Shown: piece after piece, positions 22,210 to 35,141 of the stretch
Position numbering within the stretch: the stretch's first letter is position 1
Layout: each line of letters starts with the position of its first letter
Origin: Glebionis coronaria
Lineage: Eukaryota > Streptophyta > Magnoliopsida > Asterales > Asteraceae
Length of the DNA: 64,000 nt
Direction of reading: 5' to 3'
Assembly (NCBI GenBank): GCA_025667525.1
Contig: CM046878.1
Span: 397,176,974-397,240,973, forward strand
Position numbers and translations under genes: made by a program
The notes under the pieces: generated by a model
Databases searched by the model: none
What the model saw: only the letters and a program-made list of their open reading frames with translations
What the model was told of the DNA's origin: nothing

Positions 22210-23703
22210 CTTAGTGATAAAGCAATTTTACACTTTTCTCATAATCAATCAACCTTGGCCTTATTAAAACACTACTAAACAAAAATTAAAGAACTTAAAA
22301 GAAATTAATCTTTTTAAAGGAAACAAACAGATAGAAAACCATTTTCACTTGAAAATAACTTGCAAAGAGATCAATGACTTACATTAGGGCTTTGGTGCTG
22401 CGAAGATTTATCACCCTCAAGTTTCACGTTCCCCAAACTAAGCTTAAAAACGAGATCATTGTTATTATAAGTTAGTAAATCAAACACTTACACACATGGC
22501 TTAATAAAATGCTTAAACTCCCTTATTCCTAGGTGTATCTCTTATATTTTATTTTTGTCTTAGAATGATCATGAAGATGCATTTTTTGACTTATTTCGAT
22601 TGTTTATTTAGGCTGAAAGCAAAGTAGGACGATTTGATCAATAGTTAGCTAAAGGACAAAATCTATTAAAACTGCTTCTCGGGATATCAAAAAGTTCATA
22701 TCTTGGCATAACTCGGTTCACGATTTGAGACCTTTCTCGGGCCGATATTTGGCATGTACTTCATACTTCATATCTTGAGAGACGTGCTTGAGATAATGGT
22801 CTTCTCATCGTTCATAGAGTTTCTTCACTTGGAGACTTTTGAGAGGTACTCCAACTTTGTTGACCACGACTTCATGATTATTTCTTCAATCTCTATTTGG
22901 GATTTTGAGATACAACGATCCGCCTCCTTTTTGGACTTGGATCTATGTATCCTCATACCTTGTTAGGGTCTTTTCGGATAGACTTCTCCATGATCTTTAT
23001 GGGAGTTGATTGCTTTTCATCGTGAGTCTTGATCTTTCATATTGACTTTGGGAATAATGCTTTTCACATCACCTTGGATATTTAACAATAAAATGGAATC
23101 CTCATGCCTTGTTAGGGCCTTTTCGGACTCGCCAATCTTCGCGCCCCGCTTCATAAGTTATGCCTTGGCTACGAACTCTTATCATTACCGAGCAACTTTT
23201 AAACGATCTTGGGCTAGAAGCTAAGTAACCTTTCAAATCGTACGACCTTACTTATTGCAGATAATTTATTAGCAAATGATGGGAGAATAGGCAAATAATT
23301 ACACTAAGTGAGCTTGTGCAAGAATACCGACTTATAATTGACTCTATCATTTCTCGTCCTCCACAATTTAAAATCTCAAGTAATGAGACTCGTGGACACT
23401 TAGCCTAATAAACCAATTAAGGTCTACATGGTTAAGGATACTAGCTAGAATAAACTTGGATAAGTCTATTCGGGTTGAGTCAAAATAAACGCAATGGGCC
23501 TAATATGTCAAAGACTTCTAAACTAGCTACACCACTTTATTAATATTTTTGACTTTATTGCGGGGTATATACATATGAAAGCAACGATAAAAATTTAAAT
23601 ATTACGACAAAATGGCCAAAGTTAATAAAAAAAATTTGAAAAATGTTGAAAAAGATGATTTTCCGGTTAAACGAAGGCATTTTCATGGAAAAGTCCACTT
23701 AAA

Positions 23704-23786
23704 ACTTCGATAGAAGTCCCCCCTACACTTAAGATAAACATTGTCCTCAATGTTTAAGTATGTGGGAAAAGTCTCCCCTACACTTA
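23704..23786 (-). promoter_or_regulatory. ATH internal hairpin/polypurine module
   Basis: Minus strand: TAAGTGTAGGGGAGA (23786-23772), hairpin AAACATTG-AGGA-CAATGTTT (23755-23736), TTAAGTGTAGGGGGGA (23732-23717), hairpin ACTTC-TATC-GAAGT (23717-23704). A further TAAGTGTAGGGGGA lies upstream at 24007-23994. Confidence 0.8.
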
Positions 23787-24072
23787 TGACATTGTGCACG
23801 TTGGTTAACTCGAGTTAAGGAAGAGACGACTAAAGTGATCAATTTCAAATGTGAGTATGAAGAAAATTGAATCACGATAGTTGAGAGATAGAACCGAATT
23901 TCGGATAACACGGGAGTACGGTTCTTCAAAGATTCCAAGAGTGCACTTATCCCTGTAATCACATCACCACACAAATACAAACACGTATAGAAGTCCCCCT
24001 ACACTTAGGAGGTTAAAACATAAAAGGATAGATACTCGGGCTGCCTCCCGAGGAGCGCTTGTTTTTGATAAC

Positions 24073-24092
24073 CGAGTCACGAGCCTGACTCG
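24073..24092 (-). promoter_or_regulatory. ATH stop-proximal hairpin
   Basis: CGAGTCA-GGCTCG-TGACTCG, a perfect 7-bp stem starting 9 nt after the gag-pol stop codon, then GTTATCAAAAACAAGCGC. NA-3 has the same hairpin sequence. Confidence 0.75.
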
Positions 24093-24100
24093 ACCCAAAA

Positions 24101-27100
24101 TTAGTTCATGGGGAACGTGGTGAGGGATGGAATCACCTCCTGAGAGGTGTCCTCACCAAAGTACAACTTCACTCGTTGGCCATTCACCTTAAAATTTGGT
24201 CCATCAGGTTGAGCGAGCTCGAGAGTACCATATGGAAAAATTTGGGCAATGGTGAATGGGCCGAACCAACGAGATTTGAGCTTGCCCAAAAAGATTTTCA
24301 ACCGAGAGTTAAAAAGTAAGACTTTATCTCCAACATGGAACTCTCGGTTTTTGATCTTGGAGTCGTGAATGAGCTTAGTCCTTTCCTTATAGATCAAAGA
24401 ATTTTCATAAGCCTCATTACGGAGTTCATTCAGCTCATTGAGTTGGATCTTGCGTAGGTCACCGGCTTTGTTAATATCAAAATTAGCCCACTTCAAGGCC
24501 CAGTAAGCCTTGTGCTCCAACTCAATGGGGAGGTGGCACGCTTTCCCGTACACGAGACGATATGGTGTACAACCAATTGGAGTCTTGTATGCAGTACGGA
24601 AAGCCCACAAAGCATCATCAAGTTTATCAGCCCATGAGGCACGATGCTCTCCCACGGTTCTTTCCAGAATTCGCTTAAGTCCTCGGTTGGATTTTTCAGC
24701 CTGGCCATTAGTTTGTGGGTGGTAGGCTGTGGAAAGACGATGATTTACACCGTACTTAGCCATGACTCTAGCAAATTGGTCATTGCAGAAATGAGTCCCA
24801 CGATCACTAATAATGGCACGAGGCACACCGAATCTAGCGAAAAGAGCTTTCAAAAAGTTACAAACCACCCTTGCGTCATTAGTGGGTAAAGCTTTGGCTT
24901 CAACCCACTTTGAAACGTAGTCAACGGCTACAAGGATGTATTTGTTTCCTTTAGAAGAAGGGAATGGCCCCATAAAGTCGATACCCCAAACATCAAAGAT
25001 TTCACACTCTTGAATGAAATTCTGAGGCATCTCGTCTTTATGTGTGATCGTGCCTTGTTTTTGGCAAACATCACATCGTTTAACCATACTGTGAGCGTCA
25101 CGATATATGGAGGGCCAATAAAATCCCGAATCAAACACTTTTTTGGCCGTGTAGTTGGGACCAAAGTGACCACCGGTTGGTCCTTTGTGGCAAGCGTCAA
25201 GGATTTCCGAAGCTGCCGGTCCATCAACACATCGGCGGATAATCAGGTCGGCACATTGTTTGAATAGGTAAGGGTCGTCCCAAAAGTAAGTCTTAATGTC
25301 GGTGAAGAACTTTTTCTTTTGTTGAGACGTCAACCCTTCCTTGAGAATTCCACCCGCCAAGTAGTTTGCAAAGTCCGCAAACCACGGGGTTTCATCAGAA
25401 TTCGAATTTATAGACATTAAGGTCTCCAAGGGAAAAGAATCATTGATTTCTTTATTCGGATGATCCCCTTGGTAAGGATCCTCAAGTCTGCTGAGATGAT
25501 CCGCGGCTAGGTTTTCTGCTCCTTTTTTATCGCGAATTTCGATTTTAAATTCCTGGAGCAGCAAAACCCAGCGAAGAAGTCTTGGTTTGGAATCTTGCTT
25601 TGTCAACAAGTACTTTAACGCGGAATGATCGGTATACACGATTGTTGTAGAAAGGACAAGGTAGGGGCGGAATTTTTCCAAAGCATAGACAACAGCTAAA
25701 AGCTCTTTTTCTGTTGTCGTATAATGCAATTGAGCCCCAGTCATTGTCTTGCTAGCGTAATGGATTGGTTGGAAGTGTTTGTTCACTCTTTGTCCCAGAA
25801 CCGCTCCAATAGCAAAATCACTAGCATCGCACATCAACTCAAAGGGAAGCTCCCAATTACGGGTAACCAAAACGGGTGCCTTAGTTAGCTTATCCTTAAG
25901 CGAGTTGAAGGCTTCAAGACACTCTTTGGAGAAGATAAAAGGAGTATCTTTTTCCAAGAGGTGGGTCATCGGGCGAGCAATTTGAGAAAAATCTTTGATG
26001 AATCGACGGTAGAAGCCCGCATGACCCAGAAAACTTCTCACACCCTTCACGGTTGAAGGTGGAGGAAACTTGGCGATAACATCGACTTTAGCACGGTCTA
26101 CTTCAAGACCGGCTTTGGAAATCTTGTGTCCCAGCACGATGCCTTCTTTTACCATAAAATGGCATTTTTCCCAATTCAGAACAAGGCGAGTGTCTTCGCA
26201 CCTCTTTAGCATACGTTCCAAATTGGCAAGGCAAGAAGAGAAGGAATCCCCGAAGACCGAGAAATCATCCATGAAGACTTCCATGGTTTGTTCAACCATG
26301 TCATGGTAGATAGCTAACATGCACCTTTGGAAAGTCCCGGGCGCATTACATAAGCCAAAAGGCATTCTTTTGTAAGCAAATGTGCCATAGGGACAAGTGA
26401 AGGTAGTCTTCTCTTGATCTTGGGGATCGATGGGTATTTGAAAATAACCCGAGAAACCATCAAGAAAGCAGTAATATTCATTACCCGCTAAACGTTCAAG
26501 CATTTGGTCCATAAAAGGTAGAGGAAAATGATCCTTTCTCGTGGCATCATTGAGTTTGCGGTAGTCTATACAAACTCTCCACCCAGTAACGAGACGAGTG
26601 GAAATCAACTCGTTGTGTTCATTGGGAACAACGGTGATTCCGCCCTTCTTGGGCACACAATGGATTGGACTAACCCATGGTGAATCCGAAATCGGGTAAA
26701 TCATACCTGCATCAAGAAGTTTGATAACCTCTGTTTTGATGACTTCATGTATTTTTGGATTCACCCTTCGTTGGCTTTGAATTGTGGGCTTAAAGTCGTC
26801 CTCCATGAGAATTTTGTGGGTGCAGAAGTGAGGATCAATTCCACGAATATCAGAAATCTTCCAAGCAATAGCCTTCTTATGATCTTTCAACACGGTGATA
26901 AGTCGGGCTTTTTCTTCTTCCTTTAGGTCCTTAGCAATGATGACTGGCGACTTCTTCTCTTCTTCAAGGAATACATACTCAAGATGGGGCGGCAACTCCT
27001 TAAGTTCTAAATCCGGAGGATTTTCGACGGGAGGCGTATTCAAAGTCGGAGTATCGATAGCAATAACCGTGGGAGATGGAGGCGAAGGTTTGTCTTCGTT

Positions 27101-29785
27101 GAGAAGATTATCAAAGAAGTTCATGTCTTCATCCCCATCGGTAGGAGAATCATCAGTAGATAAGTTCACATCTCCCATGGTGTCTTCAAGATCTTTCCAA
27201 AACAAATCACTATCTCCAAATAGAGACAATGATGAATCAATAGAGGACACGGTCTCAACATTGGAAAGATAGGTAGGAATACTTTTGCAAGCATCATTAA
27301 AGTGTTCTTCACAAGCCTCATCAAGAACGTCAATACAATTAACACTCTCATATGAATAAGGCTGTTTAGACAACTTTCCCATGTTGAAGACTACTTTATC
27401 GTCACCCGCTCTCATGATAAGCTCATCGGCTTCAACATCAATGGGAGTGCGACCGGTCCTCAGGAATGGACGACCAACAATTAGTGGCACACGGGGGTCC
27501 ATCTCGTAGTCGACGACAACAAAATCAGCAGGAAAGGTGAATTTGTCGACTCCTACAATGACGTCTTCGGCTATCCCCACTGGATAAGCAACCGTACGGT
27601 TAGCTAATTCCAAAGTCATTTTGGTGGGGACTAGCTCTGGGAGAGATAATTGCTTCCAAACGCTTAGAGGCATAAGATTAATACTGGCACCTAGATCGGC
27701 TAGGGCCATGCAATTCTCTACTCCCGGGAAATTGCAAGGAATTAAGAAACGACCCGGATCACCAAGCTTGGTTGGCAATTTCCTTAAGAGCACTGCAGAG
27801 CAATTCTCATTAAGTTGGGTGTTGGCAATATCGAGGAGCTTTTCCTTGTCGCTCAGAAGATCTTTAAACATTTTCGCATATTTAGGCATGTGAGCGAGAG
27901 CCTCAGCGAAGGAGATATTTAAATTCAATTGTTTGAACATTTTAAGGAAGTTCGAAACCTGAATATCATCCTTGCTCTTTTGCTTCTCTTTCCTCAACCT
28001 TGAAGGATAAGGTATATTGGATGAAGAAGAAGGCTTTAGGGGAATAGGATCACTCACAACCACGGGTGGTGGGGAAATGGGGGTAGAAGGTGAAGGTGGA
28101 GAAATTGGGGAAGGAGAAGGATGAGGAATAGGAGCAGGTGACTCGTTCTCCTTAGTCACAACCACCGGTGGAGGTATAGGAAGTTCGGGTTCCTTGGTAC
28201 CTTTACCACTTCGAGTAGTGATTGCTTTCATCTCCCCTCTTGGATTCGCAACGGTGTTACTCGGAAGAGTACCCGAAGAAGAGGGTTGATTACCTTGGAA
28301 GAAACTAGCCATCATGTTCTTCAAGTCATTCGTTTGGGTATCCAACGTGTTTCTCATATCCGCTCTCAAATCGTTTCCTTGCTTGACCAAGTCTGCTTTC
28401 AAGTTGAGCACTTCTCTCTGAAGATTTCCCACTATCACATCGTTAGTCCTCATATAAGTTTCCACTTCTTGGTGAAGAGCGGTGGGTTGGTTGGGAGGAG
28501 CATTGTATGCGGGTGGTTGATAAGCAGGTTTCTGGTAGACTTGGTTGTTTCGTTGAGGTGGTTGTTGCTGTTTATGAGGTGGGATGTATGGTGTACGAGG
28601 TTGTTGTTGTTGTTGAGGAGGGCGGTTGAGGTTTTGTTGTTGGTTTGGGTTGTTTGGGGGAAAACCGGGTGGTGAGAGGTAGTTGTTGGAGCGGTAGCTA
28701 AGCAAATTTCGGTCACCTTGAGGTCTAGCTTGATAAGCAGTTTGAGGATAGGTGCCATATGCTGCATTCACATTCTCAGCAGGGTAGTCTTGGGTGGCAG
28801 TACAAGTAGTGTAAGAGTGAGGACCACCGCATATCTCACAAGGTTGGCTAACAGCGTTAACTTGAGCGTTTTTAGCGTTGTTGCTGTTGTTGTTGCTGAC
28901 GGTGTGGGTGACAACCGATTCAAGAAGCACAGTGATTTTGTCCAGTCGCTTGTCGCTGTCACTAGTGCTAGCACTAGCGACATTGGTCCGAACACTCTTG
29001 GTTTGCACACGAGACTTATTCTCAATGATATCCCAAGCAGCATTGGAAGTCTTAGCCAATAGATTACCCCCCGAGGCACTGTTTAGTGAATCTTGGTCAC
29101 TCATGCTTAAACCATTGTAAAAAGTATTAATTTGATGTACTTTGGTAAAACCATGTTGTGGGCATTTTCTTAAAAGATCTTTAAAACGACCCCAAGATTC
29201 ACTGAACGACTCATCGTACTTTTGTTCAAAATTTATGATTTCATTCCGCAAAGCGGTAGTACGAGAGGGTGGGAAAAAGTAATTGATAAACTTTGTTTCC
29301 AAATCCGTCCACGAGAGAATACTCTGTGGCGGTTCCTTAGCAAGCCAATGCCGGGCTTGTCCCTCTAAAGAAAAGGGAAAAAGTTGTAACCTGATAACCT
29401 CTTGTGGAACACCATTGAACTTGACCGTGTTAGTGAGTTGCAAGAATCTCTTGATGTGGTCGTGTGGATCATCAATGGTGCGTCCCAAGAATGGTTGAGC
29501 GGAGACCATCTGGATAAAGCCTGATTTTATCTCAAAGTTGTTGGCGGCAATTGCTGGTATAACAATTGGATCAGTGTTGCCATCTACATGAGCTTGCAGC
29601 AGTTCAATCATCGGGCGATTATCCGGAAGGGGCTCATTGTTGTTATTATTCATATTGTTGAAAGTTGGATTATTGTTGTTATTATTGTTGTTTGGAGGTG
29701 GTATGTTATTGTTGTTTTGTACACCGGCCATGTCTAAGTGATCGAGAGGCTCGGGCTCTTGATAAGACGTGGATCGAGTGCGCAT
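24101..29785 (-). CDS. gag-pol: Athila-type Gag-Pol polyprotein (Gag, protease, RT, RNase H, integrase)
   Basis: 1894 residues, no stop or frameshift. The ATG at 29785 gives [12 protein letters not shown]- and Q-rich runs lie near 23-50 and 380-440. The Gag domain is at about 105-255, with a short zinc motif CEICGGPH....C at 316-328. Protease has [13 protein letters not shown] near 690. RT is at about 1010-1240 with the catalytic motif FMDD near 1168. RNase H begins with [12 protein letters not shown] near 1317. The integrase zinc domain is at about 1525-1570, with core residues in [16 protein letters not shown] and GQAEKSNRG (about 1600-1697). A C-terminal segment follows with WFGPF near 1835. 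The proteins copy the element RNA through a tRNA primer and insert the DNA. Long ORFs in other frames are shadows. This is the likely source of enzymes for NA-1 to NA-4, which is inferred from shared cis sites. Confidence 0.96.
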   Translation of the reverse strand: MRTRSTSYQEPEPLDHLDMAGVQNNNNIPPPNNNNNNNNPTFNNMNNNNNEPLPDNRPMIELLQAHVDGNTDPIVIPAIAANNFEIKSGFIQMVSAQPFLGRTIDDPHDHIKRFLQLTNTVKFNGVPQEVIRLQLFPFSLEGQARHWLAKEPPQSILSWTDLETKFINYFFPPSRTTALRNEIINFEQKYDESFSESWGRFKDLLRKCPQHGFTKVHQINTFYNGLSMSDQDSLNSASGGNLLAKTSNAAWDIIENKSRVQTKSVRTNVASASTSDSDKRLDKITVLLESVVTHTVSNNNSNNAKNAQVNAVSQPCEICGGPHSYTTCTATQDYPAENVNAAYGTYPQTAYQARPQGDRNLLSYRSNNYLSPPGFPPNNPNQQQNLNRPPQQQQQPRTPYIPPHKQQQPPQRNNQVYQKPAYQPPAYNAPPNQPTALHQEVETYMRTNDVIVGNLQREVLNLKADLVKQGNDLRADMRNTLDTQTNDLKNMMASFFQGNQPSSSGTLPSNTVANPRGEMKAITTRSGKGTKEPELPIPPPVVVTKENESPAPIPHPSPSPISPPSPSTPISPPPVVVSDPIPLKPSSSSNIPYPSRLRKEKQKSKDDIQVSNFLKMFKQLNLNISFAEALAHMPKYAKMFKDLLSDKEKLLDIANTQLNENCSAVLLRKLPTKLGDPGRFLIPCNFPGVENCMALADLGASINLMPLSVWKQLSLPELVPTKMTLELANRTVAYPVGIAEDVIVGVDKFTFPADFVVVDYEMDPRVPLIVGRPFLRTGRTPIDVEADELIMRAGDDKVVFNMGKLSKQPYSYESVNCIDVLDEACEEHFNDACKSIPTYLSNVETVSSIDSSLSLFGDSDLFWKDLEDTMGDVNLSTDDSPTDGDEDMNFFDNLLNEDKPSPPSPTVIAIDTPTLNTPPVENPPDLELKELPPHLEYVFLEEEKKSPVIIAKDLKEEEKARLITVLKDHKKAIAWKISDIRGIDPHFCTHKILMEDDFKPTIQSQRRVNPKIHEVIKTEVIKLLDAGMIYPISDSPWVSPIHCVPKKGGITVVPNEHNELISTRLVTGWRVCIDYRKLNDATRKDHFPLPFMDQMLERLAGNEYYCFLDGFSGYFQIPIDPQDQEKTTFTCPYGTFAYKRMPFGLCNAPGTFQRCMLAIYHDMVEQTMEVFMDDFSVFGDSFSSCLANLERMLKRCEDTRLVLNWEKCHFMVKEGIVLGHKISKAGLEVDRAKVDVIAKFPPPSTVKGVRSFLGHAGFYRRFIKDFSQIARPMTHLLEKDTPFIFSKECLEAFNSLKDKLTKAPVLVTRNWELPFELMCDASDFAIGAVLGQRVNKHFQPIHYASKTMTGAQLHYTTTEKELLAVVYALEKFRPYLVLSTTIVYTDHSALKYLLTKQDSKPRLLRWVLLLQEFKIEIRDKKGAENLAADHLSRLEDPYQGDHPNKEINDSFPLETLMSINSNSDETPWFADFANYLAGGILKEGLTSQQKKKFFTDIKTYFWDDPYLFKQCADLIIRRCVDGPAASEILDACHKGPTGGHFGPNYTAKKVFDSGFYWPSIYRDAHSMVKRCDVCQKQGTITHKDEMPQNFIQECEIFDVWGIDFMGPFPSSKGNKYILVAVDYVSKWVEAKALPTNDARVVCNFLKALFARFGVPRAIISDRGTHFCNDQFARVMAKYGVNHRLSTAYHPQTNGQAEKSNRGLKRILERTVGEHRASWADKLDDALWAFRTAYKTPIGCTPYRLVYGKACHLPIELEHKAYWALKWANFDINKAGDLRKIQLNELNELRNEAYENSLIYKERTKLIHDSKIKNREFHVGDKVLLFNSRLKIFLGKLKSRWFGPFTIAQIFPYGTLELAQPDGPNFKVNGQRVKLYFGEDTSQEVIPSLTTFPMN

Positions 29786-29917
29786 ACACCTGCAAAAGAA
29801 CGAACAAAGAAAAGCAAAGCAAATATATTTTTGGTTTTTATGTTTTTTAATTTTTTTGTATTTTTTGAAAATTTTATATTTTTTAGGATTTTTTTGAAAT
29901 TTTTAATGAAAAAGTAA

Positions 29918-29932
29918 CGTTCACGGGGAACG
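29918..29932 (-). promoter_or_regulatory. ATH leader palindrome hairpin
   Basis: CGTTC-CCCGT-GAACG on the minus strand after GGGATC, about 52 nt past the primer site and 133 nt before the ATG. Confidence 0.65.
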
Positions 29933-29983
29933 GATCCCAAAATCCAAGTTCTCACAAAAAACTTTTGATCTTAACGAGAAGAG

Positions 29984-29998
29984 CCGGCAGTGGCGCCA
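29984..29998 (-). promoter_or_regulatory. ATH primer binding site, tRNA-Asp type
   Basis: TGGCGCCACTGCCGG on the minus strand, two bases after the 5' LTR end (TATCA-AA-TGG). Confidence 0.8.
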
Positions 29999-30000
29999 TT

Positions 30001-31723
30001 TGATACTCGCATTTTCAATAGGTTCAGATTATGTCTCGATATCCTCTCGAATTGATCTCGGCCTTAAGTGGAATGATTGTTCTTGGTTACTAAGAAAAAG
30101 GGTTTGGTTTTCTAATATACTAAATGTTAAAATGTACTTAAAATGAAAACTTAAATCAAAGACAATTACTTTAATGACAATTAATAAAAACTTGAATTAA
30201 AATTAAAATTAAGATTAAAATTAAAATTAAAATTACAGTTAAAATATAAATTGTGAGATAAAAATGAAGAAACAGAAATACTAAAGAAACAGTAATAATA
30301 AAAGATGCTCAAAAGAAAACTGATTTGGAAGTTTTAACCTTGATTCGGAACTTTGCTCATCCGGAACTTTTCACTCGGAAGTCTTCATTCGGAACTTTTA
30401 GAAATCCTTCACTCGGAACTTGTTGATCCGGAAGTTCGTCCGGAACTTTTGGTCCGGAAGTTTATTCGGAAGAAATGGAAGAAATGGAAATAAGACTCAT
30501 TCGGAACTTTAACAACAAACGTTCATTCGGAACTTTTCACTCATCCGGAACTTTCAGTTCATTCGGAACTTTTGACTCATCCGGAACATTCAGTTCATCC
30601 GGAAGTTTAAAAGATAAAAATTGATTCGGAACTTTTTATTCACCCGGAACTATTGGTTCATCCGGAACTTCAGTTCTTTCGGAAGATTAGGTTCATCCGG
30701 AACTTTCAGTTCGTTCGGAAGTTTTCAACTGATTCAGAACTTTTAAAGGAAAACTCAATCGGAACTTTTCAAAAACATGTTCATTCGGAACTTTGGTGTT
30801 CATCCGGAACTTTGGTGTTCATCCGGAAGTTTGGGAAACCCAGATACAGTAACTATCCCGAAGAACAGGGGAGATCAATTTTAATCCAAAAATCACCAAG
30901 TTTTTCACCAAAAACTTAAATAAACTAATCACTAAGCATCCACTAACCATAAACTACAAATCCCATCAACAAAAACATAAAACCCAACAACTTTTGAAGA
31001 TCAAAACTCAATAAAATAAGAACTTAAGAACTTGAAAGAAAAGATGATGATGAACAAGATTAAATGGAAAGATTAAACAAGAACTTGTATTGATGATTAC
31101 TGTTTTAACAATCACAAAACAAGAATGAAATTACAAGATTGAAAAATCAAAGATCAAAATCACCAAACACCCTAGTAGTGTTGGTGATGGTACGAAACAG
31201 AAAAGAGAGAAAAATGGGGAAAGAAAAATTAAAAAAAAAACTAACTGGATGGAAAGTGTGAAGGGTGGACTATATATAGGCTTGTCTTTTGGTTGGTGAG
31301 TGGGCTTTCTCCCGTTCTTCTTGTCTTCTCGTCTTTTCAGAAAAGTTGACGTTTTCGATTCTGATTCGGGATTTGTCGTCGATTAAATTCAACTCGTCTT
31401 TTAATTTCTTCGTTTAATAGACTTGAGTTTCTTCGACTTCTGTAAATCTTCCATCTTTGGTCCTTTTCTTCGATAAATCTTCGAATAGGCCCAGTGACTT
31501 CAAATCTTTTGCATCTCTTGGACAATAGACTTCATCTTGAGTCTTTTTCTTCGATAAATCCCGTGCAATCCCATGTTTCCTCCATTATCCATCCGGTCGG
31601 CTCTGAAAACACAATAAACACAAAAACCACGCATAATTCCAAACAAATGATATTAAATACGTGTTTTGGTCTTGTTTTAGCCAGAATTAAGTGGTAAAAG
31701 GATGGGTGTTTACACACCTATCA
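30001..31723 (-). repeat. ATH 5' LTR
   Basis: 1723 bp, about 99 percent identical to 20448-22169. The promoter TATA lies near 31270-31278 (minus strand). It carries a TTCCG array at 30342-30826. Confidence 0.93.
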
Positions 31724-31728
31724 ATTTG

Positions 31729-32578
31729 CCACTTAGTCATGGAGGTACCATGACCATGACATATGAGGCACCTATGTTATGACTCTCCCGCGATGAGAGT
31801 GATTTCTCGCTGTGTCCCTTCATGTTACATGTTATATTTATCAGTTGGCCATTATTATTATTTCGGGGCGTATGGGTGCATCCTAGTTTACATGTTTACA
31901 CGTACAGGTTGATTGGTTTGGTGTGTGCTCTACACCCCATCACATTGGAGCTGATCCCTCAACCCATGTTACTATTATTAGAGGTCACCCCTCTATTGCA
32001 TGTTGAGGCAACCCCTCTACTTATCATGCACACGTTCACGATATTATTATGCATGACATGTTATGACCTAAATGAGCTTGTGTGAATTTATTTGTATTAC
32101 TTGTGCAAATCATGACATTTCAGTTACCCTATATTCTTCATAACTTATATCCCAGGTTTTCCTCAAGACATGGATGTTCTTTCCGCTGCTTTTCATATTC
32201 ATTGTTCATGTTACATTTATCCTTATCTTGTCTTTATATCCGTTCACTAAGCGTATTGCTCAGGCGTATTTTCTTTTCATGTCTCATACGGCAGGTACCT
32301 AAAGACGGGATTTAGGCATGAGAGTGTGTGCTTAGGATAAGGGCTACTCATAGACTCCTTCCCTTTATAATTTTTTATACTTATGTATTATTGGACACAT
32401 GTTTAGTCCTTTAGACTTTCTTTAATTTTATTCATGTTGAGCTTTTGGCGGAAGCCGATGTTTGATTCCGGATTTCCTATTGGTATTTTATATCTTTATG
32501 ACTTGATGCCTTTATTATGCTTTGATGATACGCCTTGATTATGACATAACGACCTTCTTGTCAAAGTGGGTCGTTACA
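31729..32578 (+). repeat. TK1 5' LTR, segment 3
   Basis: Aligns with TK2 43085-43915 (words such as TATGGAGGTACCAT, GGGTGCATCCTAGTT and ACCCCTCTA). It ends GTCGTTACA at 32578, next to the primer site. ORFs here are chance frames in LTR sequence. Confidence 0.85.
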
Positions 32579-32582
32579 TATA

Positions 32583-32595
32583 TGATATCAGAGCC
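32583..32595 (+). promoter_or_regulatory. TK1 primer binding site, initiator-Met type, one base changed
   Basis: TGATATCAGAGCC follows the LTR end by 4 bp. The usual plant site is TGGTATCAGAGC; the third base here is A, a G-to-A change. TK2 has TGGTATTAGAGCC. Confidence 0.75.
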
Positions 32596-32740
32596 AAGGC
32601 TTCTACCTGTAGGCTCTAAAAATTGACATGTGAGGAATGGGTAGTTACTAGGATCTTCCTAAACCGACCTTTGTTCTCTTCCATGTATTGATATTTTCTG
32701 GATATTGTTGGTTCTTATTCATGATGTTTTCTCTTTAAAT

Positions 32741-32911
32741 TTGACTACTATGGATTGAACCATTGTCGTCCATACTTAGTCACATGTTGCTCCTTTTCAA
32801 ATTTTAGACTGATATGGATTGATCCATAGTCGTCCATATTTGGTCACATGTTTATTTCCTTTTGAAATTTTGACTAGTGTGGGTTGAATCATAGTCATCC
32901 ATACTAGTCAT
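32741..32911. repeat. Three diverged ~70-bp repeats in TK1 leader
   Basis: Units contain TTGACTA.T.TGG.TTGA.CCAT..TCGTCCATA and CACATG. They lie between the primer site and the gag remnant. The rest of 32596-33063 is non-coding leader. Confidence 0.7.
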
Positions 32912-33063
32912 TGTTGGATTTTGTTTGATCATGCTTTCATGTTTCTTTATGCAACTAGAGTTATTTCTATGCTGGATTAGCTAGGCTATTATGTTATCCT
33001 TTTTGGTGTTTTGATCTTCTAACCGTTTAACCGTTTAATCGCAAGTCGACTCTCGATCGTCTC

Positions 33064-33370
33064 TTGTGTATTCCATTTACCGATGTTGCTCAAGTTGCTG
33101 GTGCTGCTCGCAGCTTGGAGATCCTACATGACAGAGATGAGTACAATGGATCGGATCGACCAGATATGAGGTGTACTCCATCCATCAGACGTAACCACTT
33201 CATTTCATGTATTTACCTTCTTATTTACATATCACGCATCACTCAACTGTATCTGTCACACATAACAGTGGGGACCGGTACCACCGGCCACTCAGCAGGG
33301 TAGTTATAGGAATCACGGTCAGAATAATAACCGTGATGGAGATGACAGGCCAGGCGGTAGTGACAACTAC
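33064..33370 (+). pseudogene. gag: TK1 gag remnant with intron-like segment
   Basis: The peptide from 33064 (FTDVAQVAGAARSLEILHDR) matches TK2 Gag (FNTVAQVADAARKLEMLHER), but everything N-terminal of it, well over 500 bp in TK2, is deleted. A segment 33171-33268 starts GT after ATGAG and ends ACAG. TK2 has a comparable segment at the matching place (45094-45179). The next exon is cut by NA-2 at 33371 and resumes at 39018. Confidence 0.75.
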
Positions 33371-35101
33371 TAATACAAGGAATTTCCAAGTATAAAAAGT
33401 TATCGTCCGATCTTTTCGAATTGATTACCGTTAATTAGTGCGACTCAGTCGTTCTTGGTGAAAAAATAAATGGTTTGGTTGATTATCTATTTTAAACTAA
33501 AAGCAAATATGAAAATGTCGTTGAGTAAAAATAAAGCTTTAAAAATTAAACTAAAAATTACTAGAAAAACACTTGGGAAAAACAGAGATTTCGGGAAGCG
33601 TGCAATTTTTAGAAATTAAACGTAATGAATTTAAAACTTAAAAAACTTGAAAACTTAAACCATCGGAATGTAAAAATGGATTCTATCGGAATGTACTGAA
33701 AACAAAACCATCGGAATAACATAAAATGAAAGCTATCGGAATAATGCTGTCTGAATAACCATCGGAATAAATGTAAATTAATTCTATCGGAATAATCTAT
33801 CTGAATGTCTAGTATCGGAATCCAAGGTATCGGAATACAAGAAATCAACTCTGTCGAAATGTTCAAAGTATCGGAATAACAAACAACTACCCCCGTCAGA
33901 ATGTTGATCGGAATAATGGTGAACCTGTCGGAATATGATTAATGAAAATTGGACAACGTTTCGTCTTAAAATAGCCTTAAGACCCGTCGCAATATACGAT
34001 CGCAATGAGCGATCGCAATCACGATCGGAATAAGGGGAAAAACACTCTTGATCGCAAAGTAGAACCTTCAAGGTTATTGCGATCACACTGAAACCATCGG
34101 AACGTACCGTCGGAATGAGTAAACCCCTAAGATTGCGATGTAACACAAATTAATCCGAAAATGGAGATAAGCTAAAAACTTAATAAGCACTAATAAGCAA
34201 ATACGAATAAGCACTTGTTCAAACCTTACCCAAATCAAAACAAGCATAAAATTTAATAACTTTTATTTTAAAACACGAAATAAACAAACCTTTATAAATC
34301 AAACTTTAAAAAGACTAAATTTTTAAGAAAACTTAAAGGACAATAAGCTATATATACGAAATAAGCCAATAAGTACAACAAGCTTAAAGCTTAAACCGTA
34401 TAAAAACTTACTAAGGAACAAAAAGATAAACTTTTTAGTCACAAAAACATCAAAATCAAACACGAATCAAGAACATTTCGGATCAAAGATAAATCACAAT
34501 CAAGAAATGTAGAAGAAGATTAAAAATTAAAAGCTTAAACTTGAACTTTTGATTAATGAATTTCAAATACAAAGATGAAATAAAGCTTAAATTTTAAAGA
34601 AAAGATGAAGTCTTAGTGAGAGTAAGTTAAACACTTTCTCTCTCTAAAATGAAAGGTATTTATAGGAGGTGGGAAGGTGCATGTGTTTCTTCCTTCTTTC
34701 TTTCTTCTCGACTCGATTTAAATACTTTGTCTTTCTCGACGTCGTCTTTGGATTTGTCGATACAAATTGAACTTGTCTTATAATTTTCTTCCTCTATTAG
34801 ACTTGAGTTCTTCGACTTCATTAAACTTTCGTCTTTAGACTTTTTCTTCGATAAATCTTCAGAATAGGCCTTGGACTTCCGTTCTTTTTGCACTCTTGAT
34901 CTTTTGACTTCGTCTTTTCTCGTTTTCTTCGATAAAAGCCCGTGATAGCCCATGTTTTCTTCCTTTTTCATCTTTTGGTCCTAAAACACAATAAAAACAC
35001 AAACCACGCATAATTCCGACTTTTACGACATAAAATATATGTTTTGGTCTTGTTATTATTGGAAATAAGTGGTAAAAGGATAAGTGTTTTCACACTTATT
35101 A
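33371..35101 (-). repeat. NA-2 3' LTR
   Basis: On the minus strand it starts TAATAAGTG (35101) and ends TTGTATTA (33371). It lacks about 50 bp near 34650 that the other LTR has at 38518-38570. It carries an ATTCCGAT array (plus-strand ATCGGAAT) from about 33661 to 34112. Confidence 0.9.
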
Positions 35102-35141
35102 AATCCCATACACTTGACCATTGCAATGCCCTCATGCAATG
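35102..35141 (-). promoter_or_regulatory. NA-2 terminal hairpin and polypurine tract
   Basis: Minus strand: stem CATTGC/GCAATG with a loop containing GAGGGCA, then GTCAAGTGTATGGGATT before the LTR start TAATAAG. One T interrupts the G run. Confidence 0.75.

Larger units (their letters stand above)
22170..24100 (-). other. ATH 3' untranslated region
   Basis: 1.93 kb between the gag-pol stop and the 3' LTR with no credible ORF. It holds the stop-proximal hairpin (24092-24073), polypurine copies at 24007-23994, 23786-23772 and 23732-23717, and the terminal module at 22209-22170. The remainder is AT-rich and largely alignable with NA-2 and NA-3. Confidence 0.75.
20448..31723 (-). mobile_element. 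ATH: complete Athila-lineage Ty3/gypsy retrotransposon
   Basis: LTRs of 1722 and 1723 bp with TG...CA ends, a perfect 5-bp duplication ATTTG (20443-20447 and 31724-31728), a tRNA-Asp-type primer site, an uninterrupted 1894-residue gag-pol ORF and a terminal polypurine tract. Total length is 11,276 bp. The LTRs differ at roughly 17 sites by eye (about 1 percent). It is the only element in the window with an apparently complete set of enzymes. No env-like ORF is present 3' of pol. Confidence 0.95.

Noticed and set aside
22754..23224. Small ORFs in the ATH 3' region (22754-22966, 23042-23224) as an env-like gene
   Set aside because: They are on the strand opposite to the element, are short, lack a signal or membrane pattern, and align with non-coding parts of NA-2 and NA-3.
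28286..28767. ORFs opposite and in other frames of gag in ATH
   Set aside because: They overlap the N- and Q-rich coding part of the verified polyprotein and have no domains of their own.
31822..32315. Two hydrophobic ORFs as host membrane proteins
   Set aside because: They lie in the TK1 LTR, aligned with TK2 LTR sequence where the frames are not kept.
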